Shown: positions 1 through 7,170 of the stretch, one piece after another | How the letters are laid out: each line of letters starts with the position of its first letter | How positions within the stretch are numbered: position 1 is the first letter of the stretch | From: Chloroflexota bacterium | GTDB lineage: Bacteria; Chloroflexota; Dehalococcoidia; SZUA-161; SpSt-899 | DNA length: 11,767 nucleotides | Direction of reading: 5' to 3' | NCBI GenBank assembly: GCA_018657655.1 | Contig: JABHWQ010000094.1 | Span: forward strand, 1-11,767 | Notes under the pieces: model-generated | Databases searched by the model: none | Seen by the model: the letters and a program-made list of their open reading frames with translations, nothing else | What the model was told of the DNA's origin: nothing | Program-made: the position numbers and the translations under genes

Positions 1-123
1 GAACGTCTACCTCTGTATATTGCAGAATACGCATGGCGATACAATCATAGAAACATGGAAGCTAAAGACAAAATCAAGTCGATTTTACAATTGCTTGAAA
101 ACAGATACGAATATAGTGGCTAA
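1..123 (+). mobile_element. IS1595/ISXO2-type transposase, C-terminal end only
   Basis: The frame is open from the first base to TAA at 121-123 and gives 41 residues. It contains LPLYIAEYAWRYNHRN, which fits the conserved end of ISXO2-like (IS1595 family) DDE transposases, where a Y-x-x-E-[FY]-x-[FW]-R-[FY]-N-x-R signature lies near the C-terminus. The rest of the gene is outside the window, so whether the element is intact cannot be judged. The stop lies 1 base from the stop of the convergent cvpA-like gene. The end of the element probably overlaps that gene's last codons. Recognition rests on one short motif, but the motif is distinctive. Confidence 0.72.
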
Positions 124-124
124 T

Positions 125-493
125 TTAGGACTTTACCCCAGCTATAATCATAGAGCAGATTAGCCAGCCTACTATGAATCCGAGAGTTGCTCCCCCCTGT
201 CGGTCCAGCCAGCCCAGGAATGTAATGCTGACAGCCTTCTGTATCACCATCGCTATGACGCATACAACAACGAAGACCACTCCCAATATCAGGGCGAATG
301 CCATGATATTAGCAACACTTTGGTTATCGATGAAACCGAGGCTGTCAGCGAGTGAGTCTTGTAATCTGCCCGCAAGAAATATTGCCAAAATCAATCCGAA
401 TAGAGGAACAACTGCTTGGATAAGGCCGCGTTTCAATCCGAGAAATGTAAATACAGTCAGAATGACGAGTATCACTATGTCTAACCAGTTCAT
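125..493 (-). CDS. CvpA-family membrane protein, C-terminus probably truncated by IS insertion
   Basis: The protein is 122 residues long and very hydrophobic, with about four membrane segments. The N-terminal MNWLDIVILVIL, the FLGLKRGLIQ loop and the FLGWLDRQGGATLGFIVG stretch are typical of the CvpA (colicin V production/YhhQ-type) family. Its role is poorly defined and linked to envelope functions. ATG at 493 is preferred because GGGAGG sits 5 bases upstream; the GTG two codons earlier overlaps that site. Family members are usually about 160 residues, and this one stops soon after the last glycine-rich helix. Its final codons (GVKS then TAA) lie next to the transposase end, so they may come from the IS terminal repeat. 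It may be a truncated, possibly non-functional copy. Confidence 0.7.
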   Translation of the reverse strand: MNWLDIVILVILTVFTFLGLKRGLIQAVVPLFGLILAIFLAGRLQDSLADSLGFIDNQSVANIMAFALILGVVFVVVCVIAMVIQKAVSITFLGWLDRQGGATLGFIVGWLICSMIIAGVKS

Positions 494-651
494 GGGCACC
501 TCCCGTACGATGTTATTAGGCGCTCAGATCCACAAAGAATCAAAGACAAATACATATATCACAAGCCAAGAAAACTTGCCTTGTATATTAAAGACGTAAT
601 TTGATCCCTTTTTGTTCTTTTATCCGGTTTTGTTGAAAGGATATCCAAAGA

Positions 652-678
652 AAAGAGCCCGGTATTACCGGGCTCTTT
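652..678 (-). terminator. Intrinsic terminator after cheB
   Basis: A perfect 11-bp stem (AAAGAGCCCGG / CCGGGCTCTTT) has a 5-base loop. On the minus strand it is followed by TTTTCTTT and starts 25 bases after the cheB stop. It closes the 82-residue-protein/cheB unit and separates it from cvpA. The stem ends in A/T pairs, but the bases following it on the plus strand do not form a T run, so it mainly serves the minus strand. Confidence 0.85.
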
Positions 679-702
679 GAATAGTGAAGCACCGGATTAT
701 GA

Positions 703-1311
703 TTATTTCTTCACTGCGGGTACTGGCTGATCCTTCTTTGATGCCCCCGAGTTCACTAATTCTACTATTTTTGGGGCTATCTCTGGTAGTGGTAAAACGA
801 AGTCGATATTTTCAGTAGCTGCCGCTGCCTTTGGCATTCCATAAATAATGCTGGTGGCCTCATCTTGAGCTATAGTTGTGCCTCCCAGGTTTTTAATGTG
901 AGTAATCCCTTCTGCACCGTCTAGTCCAATGCCTGTCAGGATCACTCCGATGGGATTAATCCTGGGGATGCGCTTAAGAGACTTCATAGTGATGTCTATA
1001 GCAGGGCGCACAAAATTGACTTTCTCTTTATTGGTCAGTACTATTCCGCGATTGCCCCTGAGTTCCATATGCACTTGGCTGGGAGATAAGAGTATAATTC
1101 CTTTTTCGAGGTATTCCCCATCTTCGGCTAGTTTGACCTTCATCTTGGATGCACCTGCAAGTTCATCCCTGACCGACTTATTAACGTAGATCGGCATGTG
1201 CTGAACTATGAGTACAAAAGCATCAAGGACAGGTAAATCAGTAAGAATCGTTTGTAAGGTTTCCGGACCACCGGTTGAAGCACCGATGATAATAATATTG
1301 CTGGATTCCAC
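703..1311 (-). CDS. cheB: CheB protein-glutamate methylesterase, catalytic domain only
   Basis: The protein has 202 residues and corresponds to the CheB catalytic domain, which hydrolyses methyl esters on chemoreceptor glutamates (and usually deamidates glutamines). The catalytic triad is visible: Ser12 in GASTGGPETL, His38 in VQHMP and Asp131 in LTGIGLDGAEG. The spacing (26 and 93 residues) closely matches E. coli CheB. VNFVRPAID and the C-terminal AAAATENIDFVLPL are also family features. The N-terminal CheY-like receiver and linker found in canonical CheB are absent, so it cannot be activated by CheA phosphorylation in the usual way. The start is GTG with GGGAG 7 bases upstream. It lies 37 bases downstream of an unknown small gene, probably in one transcript, and ends at a strong terminator. 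Confidence 0.93.
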   Translation of the reverse strand: MESSNIIIIGASTGGPETLQTILTDLPVLDAFVLIVQHMPIYVNKSVRDELAGASKMKVKLAEDGEYLEKGIILLSPSQVHMELRGNRGIVLTNKEKVNFVRPAIDITMKSLKRIPRINPIGVILTGIGLDGAEGITHIKNLGGTTIAQDEATSIIYGMPKAAAATENIDFVLPLPEIAPKIVELVNSGASKKDQPVPAVKK

Positions 1312-1348
1312 AGTGAAGCTCCCTTGAAAAAGCAGTTAATAGTCAATT

Positions 1349-1597
1349 TTAGCTGGTGGCGATCCCTTTAGACTGAGCCTGTTCAAGCCATTCGCAGTAT
1401 TTCTCAACAATAGGGGCTGGCATTCTAAGCCTGGAGGTACGATCAAGTGTGGAGAAAGTTTGTCTCTCATTCGGTGAAACAGGAGTTATCCCCGGGGCTT
1501 TTTCGAGCTCCATGACATACTTGCCCAATTCTGCTCTGGATTTTCTCTTCACTTCAGATGTTTTCATGGTTTTAGCAGAATCGAAGGAATCTTCCAT
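1349..1597 (-). CDS. Unrecognised 82-residue soluble protein co-transcribed with cheB
   Basis: I do not recognise this protein. It has 82 residues, no membrane segment, no signal peptide and no cysteine-metal motif. The N-terminal half is charged (KTSEVKRKSRAELGKYV), the middle is proline-containing (APGITPVSPNE), and the C-terminal part looks helical (APIVEKYCEWLEQAQSKG). ATG at 1597 has AAGGGG 7 bases upstream. The internal ATG at codon 11 has no such site. It follows the terminator of the cheA/cheC unit and precedes cheB by 37 bases. It could therefore be an accessory factor for CheB or the receptor array, but that rests on position only. Confidence 0.62.
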   Translation of the reverse strand: MEDSFDSAKTMKTSEVKRKSRAELGKYVMELEKAPGITPVSPNERQTFSTLDRTSRLRMPAPIVEKYCEWLEQAQSKGIATS

Positions 1598-1619
1598 TTG
1601 CAGCCCCTTGAATTGAGCT

Positions 1620-1633
1620 TGTTACCTGTAACA
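1620..1633 (-). promoter_or_regulatory. 14-bp perfect dyad upstream of the 82-residue gene, possible operator
   Basis: TGTTACCTGTAACA is a palindrome with 6-bp arms and a 2-base centre, placed 22 bases before the start codon in the only gap (1598-1703) that could hold a promoter for the second che unit. It resembles small-repressor operators, but I saw no second copy in the window and no clear -35/-10 pair beside it. A chance palindrome is possible. Confidence 0.25.
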
Positions 1634-1703
1634 CTACTGGTTCCAGATATGTAAAAATTTGGGCTATTGAAAACTCATTCACAAGCAATACCATGTTGGT
1701 AAA

Positions 1704-1736
1704 AACCCCATCGTTTCCACTAAGGATGATGGGGTT
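1704..1736 (-). terminator. Intrinsic terminator after the CheC-family gene
   Basis: A 9-bp stem AACCCCATC / GATGGGGTT is extended inside by TCC/GGA. On the minus strand it is followed by a T run (GGGGTTTTTACC). It lies about 75 bases past the stop of the CheC-type gene. It divides the chemotaxis block into two transcription units: cheA-cheC, and the 82-residue gene with cheB. Confidence 0.75.
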
Positions 1737-1809
1737 GTATTTCCACCTCTATGCTTGCTTGTGATCTAGAATCTCAGGGTGATTGCTTTAGTCCATTCGC
1801 TTGACGTTA

Positions 1810-2445
1810 TCACCAATTAACTTTTGCATAATCCTTTTTGTGTTGCATCATGATGTCCATGAACTCAGCTGTTGGCAGTACCAGGAGCATTCCCCCAATA
1901 TCGCGATCCTTAGTCGAAAAGACCGTTTCCATGACGAACAGCTCATCGCGATCTATGATGACGTCGGCCAGGGCAGCATCCAAGATGGCTCCTGCCATAT
2001 CCATCATCACCGTGGGAGGCGATGGCATAAGGCGCAATCCGGTGTTATCAGCCACGGAGTTCATAAAGAAGCTTCCTGTTACATTACCCATCTCCTGCAA
2101 TGCAGATGCTTCCATTTCTCCCAATTCCTCAGTAGTTCCCGGTTCCTCGCCAAAGAGCATATCAACCAAGCCGAAAGCAATAGGGATTGGGTAAATAAGC
2201 ATGAGGTGTCCCGTAGCTCCTCCGGTTATGGCTACATAAATTACCACCACTTCGTTCTCCGCGCCTCCAACTAAATCAGCTGCCTGCGCTACAGGGATTG
2301 TTCTGAGATCAAGAGCAGTGATTGTGATATCCATACCCACAAATCCCGAAAGCCCGGAGACGGCGCTTCGAGTTCCATCGCCTACCAGTTCTGTCCATCG
2401 AGCCAATTCGATTTGGTTAATTTCGGATTTGCCTTCTTCTACCAA
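1810..2445 (-). CDS. cheC: CheC-family CheY-P phosphatase with only one intact active site
   Basis: The protein has 211 residues and fits the CheC/CheX/FliY phosphatase fold, which dephosphorylates CheY-P during adaptation. The second active-site motif is intact: E118-x-x-N121 in ALQEMGNVTGS, followed by the usual small-residue helix. At the equivalent N-terminal site the sequence is WTELVGDGTRSAV: Glu19 remains, but the required Asn is Gly22, so that site is probably dead. The start is TTG at 2445, supported by AGGAG 7 bases upstream; this site lies next to the cheA stop, 12 bases away, so the two are an operon and probably translationally coupled. Bacillus CheC works with CheD, but no cheD is seen here. 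CheX or a divergent CheC are alternative names; the double-domain length favours CheC. Confidence 0.85.
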   Translation of the reverse strand: MVEEGKSEINQIELARWTELVGDGTRSAVSGLSGFVGMDITITALDLRTIPVAQAADLVGGAENEVVVIYVAITGGATGHLMLIYPIPIAFGLVDMLFGEEPGTTEELGEMEASALQEMGNVTGSFFMNSVADNTGLRLMPSPPTVMMDMAGAILDAALADVIIDRDELFVMETVFSTKDRDIGGMLLVLPTAEFMDIMMQHKKDYAKVNW

Positions 2446-2457
2446 TTCTTGTCTCCT

Positions 2458-4557
2458 TCATTCACCCATTATTACTAACTTCATCAGGCTGGGTATATCC
2501 AGTATCAATGCCACTTCTCCGGTACCCAGAATACTCGCTCCGGCGATACCTTTGATTTCACCTACGAACTTGCCCAAAGATTTCACTACTACTTCCTGTG
2601 GTTCTTTGAAGGAATTCACTATTAGACCTACCATCCTGTCCCCAGTCTTTACTACGGCTATGTGGACCTTCTCACCGGGTTCTCTTTTCCGAACACCTGT
2701 GCCGAGAACCTCTTCCAGGTTGAGCAGGGGTACAACCCTGTCTCGAAGCCTTATAACTTCTCTCTGAGTGACAGTCTGTATTTCTTCCGGATTCAATCTG
2801 AGGGTCTCGGATACGGCAACCAGAGGGAGAGCATAGGTTACACCACCGGAGGAAACCAGGAGCCCATTGATAGTTGCCAGGGTTAGAGGCAGCTTCAAAG
2901 TAAACGTGCTGCCCTGCCCGGGCTTGGTTTCTACGTTGATGATACCGTTTAATGCCTCGACATTCTGTTTCACTATGTCCATGCCAACGCCTCGGCCGGA
3001 CACGTCGGTGATCTTTTCTGCTGTTGATAGACCTGCTTCAAAGATCAGATCTACAGCCTCATAGTTGTCTATCCTTGCCGCTGTATCCGCGGTGATGACA
3101 CCATTTTTGACCGCCTTCTCTTTAAGGGCTGCTCCGTCTATTCCCTTACCATCATCTTCTACGGTTATGGCGATATAACTCTGATCATGTGCAGCTGTGA
3201 GACGGATTGTTGCTTTTGGTGGTTTGCCGACGGCTTGGCGTACTTCCGGTAGTTCAATACCGTGGTCTACGGCGTTTCTCAGCAGGTGAACTAAAGGATC
3301 GCGGATGTGCTCAATAACGGAACGATCGATGCCAGTTTCCTGACCCTCCATTACAAAATCGACCTGCTTACCCGCTTTGTGTGCCAGGTCCCTGATCAAC
3401 CTGGGGAAACGGGTGAACACTGTTCCCACCGGCATCATTCGGGCTTCAGTGATATCCAGTTGAAGATCATCCACAATCTTGGAAATATTAGTAAGGGTTT
3501 TGCTTAAGTTGAAAATCTCTTCGTCATCTCGATACCTGGCTGAGAGTTGTGTCCCGATCCGATTAAATGCGGTTCGGGCAACAACCAGCTCCCCGATTTG
3601 GTTCATGAGGCTGTCAAGACGTTCCACGTCTATCCGTACAGTCTCTGATACTTTCTGATTGCTCGTTTTCCCCGAACTGTCGGGGGATTTGGTTGGCTGT
3701 GTAGAGGCGGAGTCAATGATCTCTTCCGCTACGACGATCACATCCGGTTCCGTCTCGGGCTCTTCGTCAATTGTTGCGGTTTTGCTTGGGTCATAGGGTT
3801 CGATTTGGATACCTTCAATATCCGGTATTCCGTTTATCGTTTCCCTTATCTCTTCTTCCTCCAGCCTTCCAGCTACGATCAACGTCATGTCATGCGTGAC
3901 TTTCTCTGCTTCAATTTCCTCCATGGTAGGATCGGATGTGATAATGTCGCATTTCTCTCCCAAATCATTCAGTACCTGGAAGAAACGGACTGCTGCCCAT
4001 AGGCTACCCTCTTCGATATTGATGGTAATCTCATATGCTTTGTTACCAGTGGAAAGCAACTCTTGAAGGCGCTTTCTTCCCTCTTCACTTAGCGGGGTGG
4101 CCACAATTGGTCCGTTTTTTCCGGCGCAGTCAGCGTCTTGTGCTGCTGATGCCGTATTGGCCAGCTCCGCCAGTGTAGCGATCTCATTAGATACATCGAT
4201 GGGGATTTCTTCCTCAGCTGTCAGGTTTTCACGTAGTATCCTAAGAGCGTCGAGGGCGGCCAAAAGTGCATCGGCTATTTCCGTGGTTACTGATAATTCT
4301 CCGTGCCGTAACTTGTCCAGGATATTTTCCATAGCGTGAGTTAACTCGGCCATTATATCGTAACCGAGCATGGCAGACGATCCCTTGATGGTGTGCGCTG
4401 CACGGAAGATCTCCTGAAGGAGTGCATCATCGTCACTTTCATTCTCCAGTTTGATGATATCCTCGTCCAGGAGCTGTAGCTGCTCATCGGTGTCTTGCAG
4501 AAATACCTGGAGTTCTTCCTGGGTTACATCAGAAGCCAGATTTACCATATTACTCAC
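2458..4557 (-). CDS. cheA: CheA chemotaxis sensor histidine kinase
   Basis: The protein has 699 residues with full CheA architecture. The Hpt (P1) domain has phospho-accepting His55 in RAAHTIKGSS. A P2-like regulator-binding domain covers about 175-255, then an acidic/Ser-Pro linker about 260-310. The P3 dimerisation helices include VERLDSLMNQIGELVVAR. The HATPase (P4) shows the N box HLLRNAVDHGIE (about 420-432), G1 DDGKGID (about 467) and G2 GRGVGMDIVK (about 519). A CheW-like P5 domain covers about 555-695. It autophosphorylates in response to the MCP/CheW array and passes phosphate to CheY. GTG at 4557 is taken as the start; it overlaps the TGA of a 22-codon upstream ORF (GTGA), suggesting coupling. 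ATG at 4548 is the alternative. It heads an operon with the CheC-type gene. Confidence 0.96.
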   Translation of the reverse strand: MSNMVNLASDVTQEELQVFLQDTDEQLQLLDEDIIKLENESDDDALLQEIFRAAHTIKGSSAMLGYDIMAELTHAMENILDKLRHGELSVTTEIADALLAALDALRILRENLTAEEEIPIDVSNEIATLAELANTASAAQDADCAGKNGPIVATPLSEEGRKRLQELLSTGNKAYEITINIEEGSLWAAVRFFQVLNDLGEKCDIITSDPTMEEIEAEKVTHDMTLIVAGRLEEEEIRETINGIPDIEGIQIEPYDPSKTATIDEEPETEPDVIVVAEEIIDSASTQPTKSPDSSGKTSNQKVSETVRIDVERLDSLMNQIGELVVARTAFNRIGTQLSARYRDDEEIFNLSKTLTNISKIVDDLQLDITEARMMPVGTVFTRFPRLIRDLAHKAGKQVDFVMEGQETGIDRSVIEHIRDPLVHLLRNAVDHGIELPEVRQAVGKPPKATIRLTAAHDQSYIAITVEDDGKGIDGAALKEKAVKNGVITADTAARIDNYEAVDLIFEAGLSTAEKITDVSGRGVGMDIVKQNVEALNGIINVETKPGQGSTFTLKLPLTLATINGLLVSSGGVTYALPLVAVSETLRLNPEEIQTVTQREVIRLRDRVVPLLNLEEVLGTGVRKREPGEKVHIAVVKTGDRMVGLIVNSFKEPQEVVVKSLGKFVGEIKGIAGASILGTGEVALILDIPSLMKLVIMGE

Positions 4558-4622
4558 TCGCCTTCAAAAAACTTATCCTCATTCTGTGCAATTTTCATCA
4601 TCGCCGCGTCAGCGGAATCCAT
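4554..4622 (-). CDS. Possible 22-residue upstream ORF overlapping the cheA start
   Basis: ATG at 4622 opens a 22-codon frame with an acidic product (MDSADAAMMKIAQNEDK then FFEGE). Its TGA overlaps the GTG start of cheA in the arrangement GTGA. Such 4-base overlaps are typical of translationally coupled pairs, and they would explain why cheA has only a poorly placed AAGG before its GTG. The ORF itself has no good ribosome binding site. It could be chance; confidence is low. Confidence 0.25.
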   Translation of the reverse strand: MDSADAAMMKIAQNEDKFFEGE

Positions 4623-4652
4623 AAAGTTGTACCATTCTCATTTATGCGAAAA

Positions 4653-4675
4653 ATACCAGTGTTTTCACCTGGTAT
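4653..4675 (-). terminator. Terminator-like hairpin between the MCP gene and cheA
   Basis: ATACCAG and CTGGTAT form a 7-bp stem with a 9-base loop. On the minus strand it is followed at once by a run of five T residues. It lies about 95 bases upstream of cheA and about 170 bases after the MCP stop. It could end MCP transcripts or partly attenuate read-through into cheA. The stem is short, with few G/C pairs. Confidence 0.45.
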
Positions 4676-4703
4676 CCTTCAATCGATCATCGGGTAGATT
4701 CCC

Positions 4704-4772
4704 CGCGGCTCGCCGCGAAAAGTATAAGGTTCCGAATTGATACCCCGCTGCTCTGCCGCGGGGTATCAATTC
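4704..4772. repeat. Pair of GC-rich palindromic intergenic elements
   Basis: Two related hairpins lie in tandem. The first is CGCGGC-TC-GCCGCG (4704-4717). The second is a perfect 15-bp stem at 4734-4748 / 4758-4772 (outer part GAATTGATACCCC) with a 9-base loop, whose inner core CCCCGC...GCGGGG echoes the first. No T run follows on either strand. They resemble dispersed REP-like intergenic palindromes, though the window alone cannot show that they recur in the genome. Confidence 0.5.
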
Positions 4773-4804
4773 AAATCCCTTTATCCAAGGATTTTTGTTT
4801 GAGA

Positions 4805-4828
4805 AGGGGCGCACCGATGTACGCCCCT
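4805..4828 (-). terminator. GC-rich hairpin just after the MCP gene
   Basis: AGGGGCG and CGCCCCT form a 7-bp stem with a 10-base loop, beginning 14 bases past the MCP stop codon. On the minus strand the following bases are TTCTCAAAC, so the T run is poor. It may act as a weak terminator or as an mRNA 3'-end stabilising structure. Confidence 0.5.
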
Positions 4829-4841
4829 GGCTTTGAGATAC

Positions 4842-6848
4842 TTATGCTTTTACGCCTAAATCTTCTTCGAGGGTCTCCACGATATCGTTAATCTGAAAGA
4901 CACTTACCGACTCCTGCAAGGCTGCAGCCATCTGTTTGAGAGAGTTCGAAGAGACGATGATTTCCTCTACCTGGGCACCCATCTCTTCAGCTGAGGCTGA
5001 TACTTGCTGGGTGGCTGCACTGTTCTGTTCCGCTATTCCGGCAACACCTTCGATAGATCTGCCAACTTCTTCTCCGGAATCTTGCATCTGCTGTGCAGCT
5101 GCTTTGTTCTGCTCTGAAATAGCACCTACGCCATCAATTACTGTCACCATCTCATTAGCGGAAGCGGCCAGTTCCTCTCCGACTGCCGAAATATGTTCGA
5201 TCTGTTCGCTTACGTTTGATGTAGCCTCAAGGATATCTTCAAGAGCATCCCCGGCCTCGCTGGCGAGCCTGAAGCCATCCTTCACCTCGTTGGCACCTTC
5301 TTCCATTGCCTTCACTGCTACCGCAACGCCTTTCTGAATGGTGCCGATCAGTCCTGCAATCTCTTTGGTGGCGGTGGCGGTGCGCTCGGCGAGTTTTCTA
5401 ACTTCATCGGAAACCACTGCAAATCCTCTGCCGTGTTCTCCGGCGCGTGCGGCCTCGATGGCAGCATTCAGTGCCAACAGGTTGGTCTGCGCAGCAATGT
5501 CATCGATAACTGCCACGATATTACCGATTTCCTCGGATTGTGCCCCAAGATCGGTTACCTTTGCGGAGGCAGTATCTACAGTAGCGGTGATCTTTTCCAT
5601 ACCTGCAACGGTCTGCCTGGCTTTTTCGGCGCCGTTTTGGGCTGCATCAGAGGCGTTCTTGGAGCCCTGGGCGGCACCTGATGTATTCTCCGCCATTTGT
5701 TCCATTGAAGTGGACATCTCACCAACTGCCGAAGTTGCCTTCTCAATACCTTCGGCCTGTTCCATAGATCCCTGAGTAATAGTACCGATGCCTTTTTGCA
5801 TCTCTTCCATCGATTTGGCGGTTTCCTGTGCGGTTGAAGCTTGATCGGCAGCACCTCTGGCCAGGTCTTGGGCGGTACTGGCTACCTGTTGTGTGGCCTC
5901 ACCGGCCTGGCGGGCAGAAACGGCCATTTGCTCACTGGATTCAGCCAGGGCATCTGAGTTTTCCTTGACCTCTTTTACCAGCTGGGTCAGGTTTTCAATC
6001 ATCATACCGAGAGCTGCCATCAGCTTATCGCCCTCAGATCTGCTGCCTGCGGTTATCGTCAGGTTGCCCTGCGCGATCTCCGTAGCGATTCCGGTGATTG
6101 CATTGAGCGAATTGATGAGCATGTTCAGGCCATTTTTAATGTAATTAAAATCGCCGTTATACTCTTCGGTGATAAGTTCGGGGATATCGCCCATAGCGAT
6201 ATCGCTGATGTATTCAGTAAAGCCATTTATACATCCTACGAAAACGTCCATTAGGTCGTTGACGCCTTTGATGATATTCTGGTAGTTGCCTTCGTATTGA
6301 TCGATATCGGCGCGGGTATCGAGTTCGCCATTGGCAGCTGCCTCCACCAGGCTCAATACGCCGTTGGCGATCTCCACTTCCCTGCTGATATCAAGTACGA
6401 ATTCCACTGCCCCCACGATGTCACCCTCTGCATTTTTAACTGGTGCACCGGTATATCGGATGGGCAGATTCAAACCTTCGGGATCCGCCACGGTATCACC
6501 GGTGAATATACCGTCCTGGGTCATGGCCTGAGAGCAACGGCACTCGTCTGTATTACAATGAGCGGTTTTGAAGATGTCGAAGCATTTCATGCCAATGACG
6601 TCTTCAGGGGTAAGACCAGCTACACCGGCGCCTGCCGGATTCATGAAAGTGATGTTGAAATCGTTGTCGATAACCACTACCGGTATAGGGATAGCATCTA
6701 AGTGCCGGGCTTTGTGCTGAGCTTCAGCCAGTTCTGCTTTAACAGCTTCCAGTTCCTCTTGACATTGGGCTGAAGAATCTGCGACCTCGTCTTGAGGCAT
6801 AGTTGCTTCCACTTTTTCTTGAGATTTTGCTTTCTTCTTTGTGGCCAT
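4842..6848 (-). CDS. Soluble methyl-accepting chemotaxis protein with a cysteine-containing PAS sensor domain
   Basis: The protein has 668 residues with no membrane segment, so it is a cytoplasmic chemoreceptor. A Lys-rich N-terminus and a short coiled coil (about 28-50) lead into a PAS domain (about 50-157). The PAS carries Cys89, Cys98, Cys103 and Cys105 with His97, in MKCFDIFKTAHC and DECRC. Residues about 160-290 are HAMP-like linker repeats (two GxL/GDIPELI-type units with NGLNMLINSLN). The rest is the long MCP signalling coiled coil. Its highly conserved tip (about 443-490) includes IDDIAAQTNLLALNAAIEAARAG and GRGFAVVSDEVRKLAERT, the part that contacts CheA and CheW. No NWETF-type C-terminal pentapeptide for CheR/CheB docking is present. 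ATG at 6848 has AAGGAG 10 bases upstream. The ligand is unknown; the cysteines suggest metal, haem, Fe-S or redox sensing. Confidence 0.95.
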   Translation of the reverse strand: MATKKKAKSQEKVEATMPQDEVADSSAQCQEELEAVKAELAEAQHKARHLDAIPIPVVVIDNDFNITFMNPAGAGVAGLTPEDVIGMKCFDIFKTAHCNTDECRCSQAMTQDGIFTGDTVADPEGLNLPIRYTGAPVKNAEGDIVGAVEFVLDISREVEIANGVLSLVEAAANGELDTRADIDQYEGNYQNIIKGVNDLMDVFVGCINGFTEYISDIAMGDIPELITEEYNGDFNYIKNGLNMLINSLNAITGIATEIAQGNLTITAGSRSEGDKLMAALGMMIENLTQLVKEVKENSDALAESSEQMAVSARQAGEATQQVASTAQDLARGAADQASTAQETAKSMEEMQKGIGTITQGSMEQAEGIEKATSAVGEMSTSMEQMAENTSGAAQGSKNASDAAQNGAEKARQTVAGMEKITATVDTASAKVTDLGAQSEEIGNIVAVIDDIAAQTNLLALNAAIEAARAGEHGRGFAVVSDEVRKLAERTATATKEIAGLIGTIQKGVAVAVKAMEEGANEVKDGFRLASEAGDALEDILEATSNVSEQIEHISAVGEELAASANEMVTVIDGVGAISEQNKAAAQQMQDSGEEVGRSIEGVAGIAEQNSAATQQVSASAEEMGAQVEEIIVSSNSLKQMAAALQESVSVFQINDIVETLEEDLGVKA

Positions 6849-7069
6849 TGTTTGTTGTCTCCTTTTGTTTAAGATTTAGCTTACTTCTGGTTAGAACTTG
6901 AGCACGATAGTTGTCATGTGTTACGGCCCTTTACACATGTATAGCCACCTCCACTTATGGCGGATGAACTTTGACATCATTCCTCGATTTGCCATGATGT
7001 ACATTTTTTGCATTTCTTGTTTCTATTCGTTTACCGTTCCTCTATTGGGAACTAGTATCAATCATTGTT

Positions 7070-7153
7070 TGTTCCCCCTCCATCAACCCCCGGTGGGAGA
7101 AGGAGACCCAAACCTCTCCCTTCAACTCCAACCAAACCAAGGGAGGGGGAACA
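7070..7153. repeat. 84-bp element bounded by 12-bp inverted repeats
   Basis: TGTTCCCCCTCC (7070-7081) and GGAGGGGGAACA (7142-7153) are exact inverted copies. They enclose a purine/pyrimidine-rich interior with a further GGGAGA / TCTCCC pair. The element looks like a small non-coding palindromic repeat or MITE-like remnant. I found no flanking target duplication and no coding content. Confidence 0.55.
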
Positions 7154-7170
7154 TGATATACATTGTTAAA

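Noticed and set aside
4936..6144. Several long plus-strand ORFs opposite the MCP gene
   Set aside because: Their Ser/Ala/Ile-rich translations are mirror frames of the repetitive MCP coiled coil.
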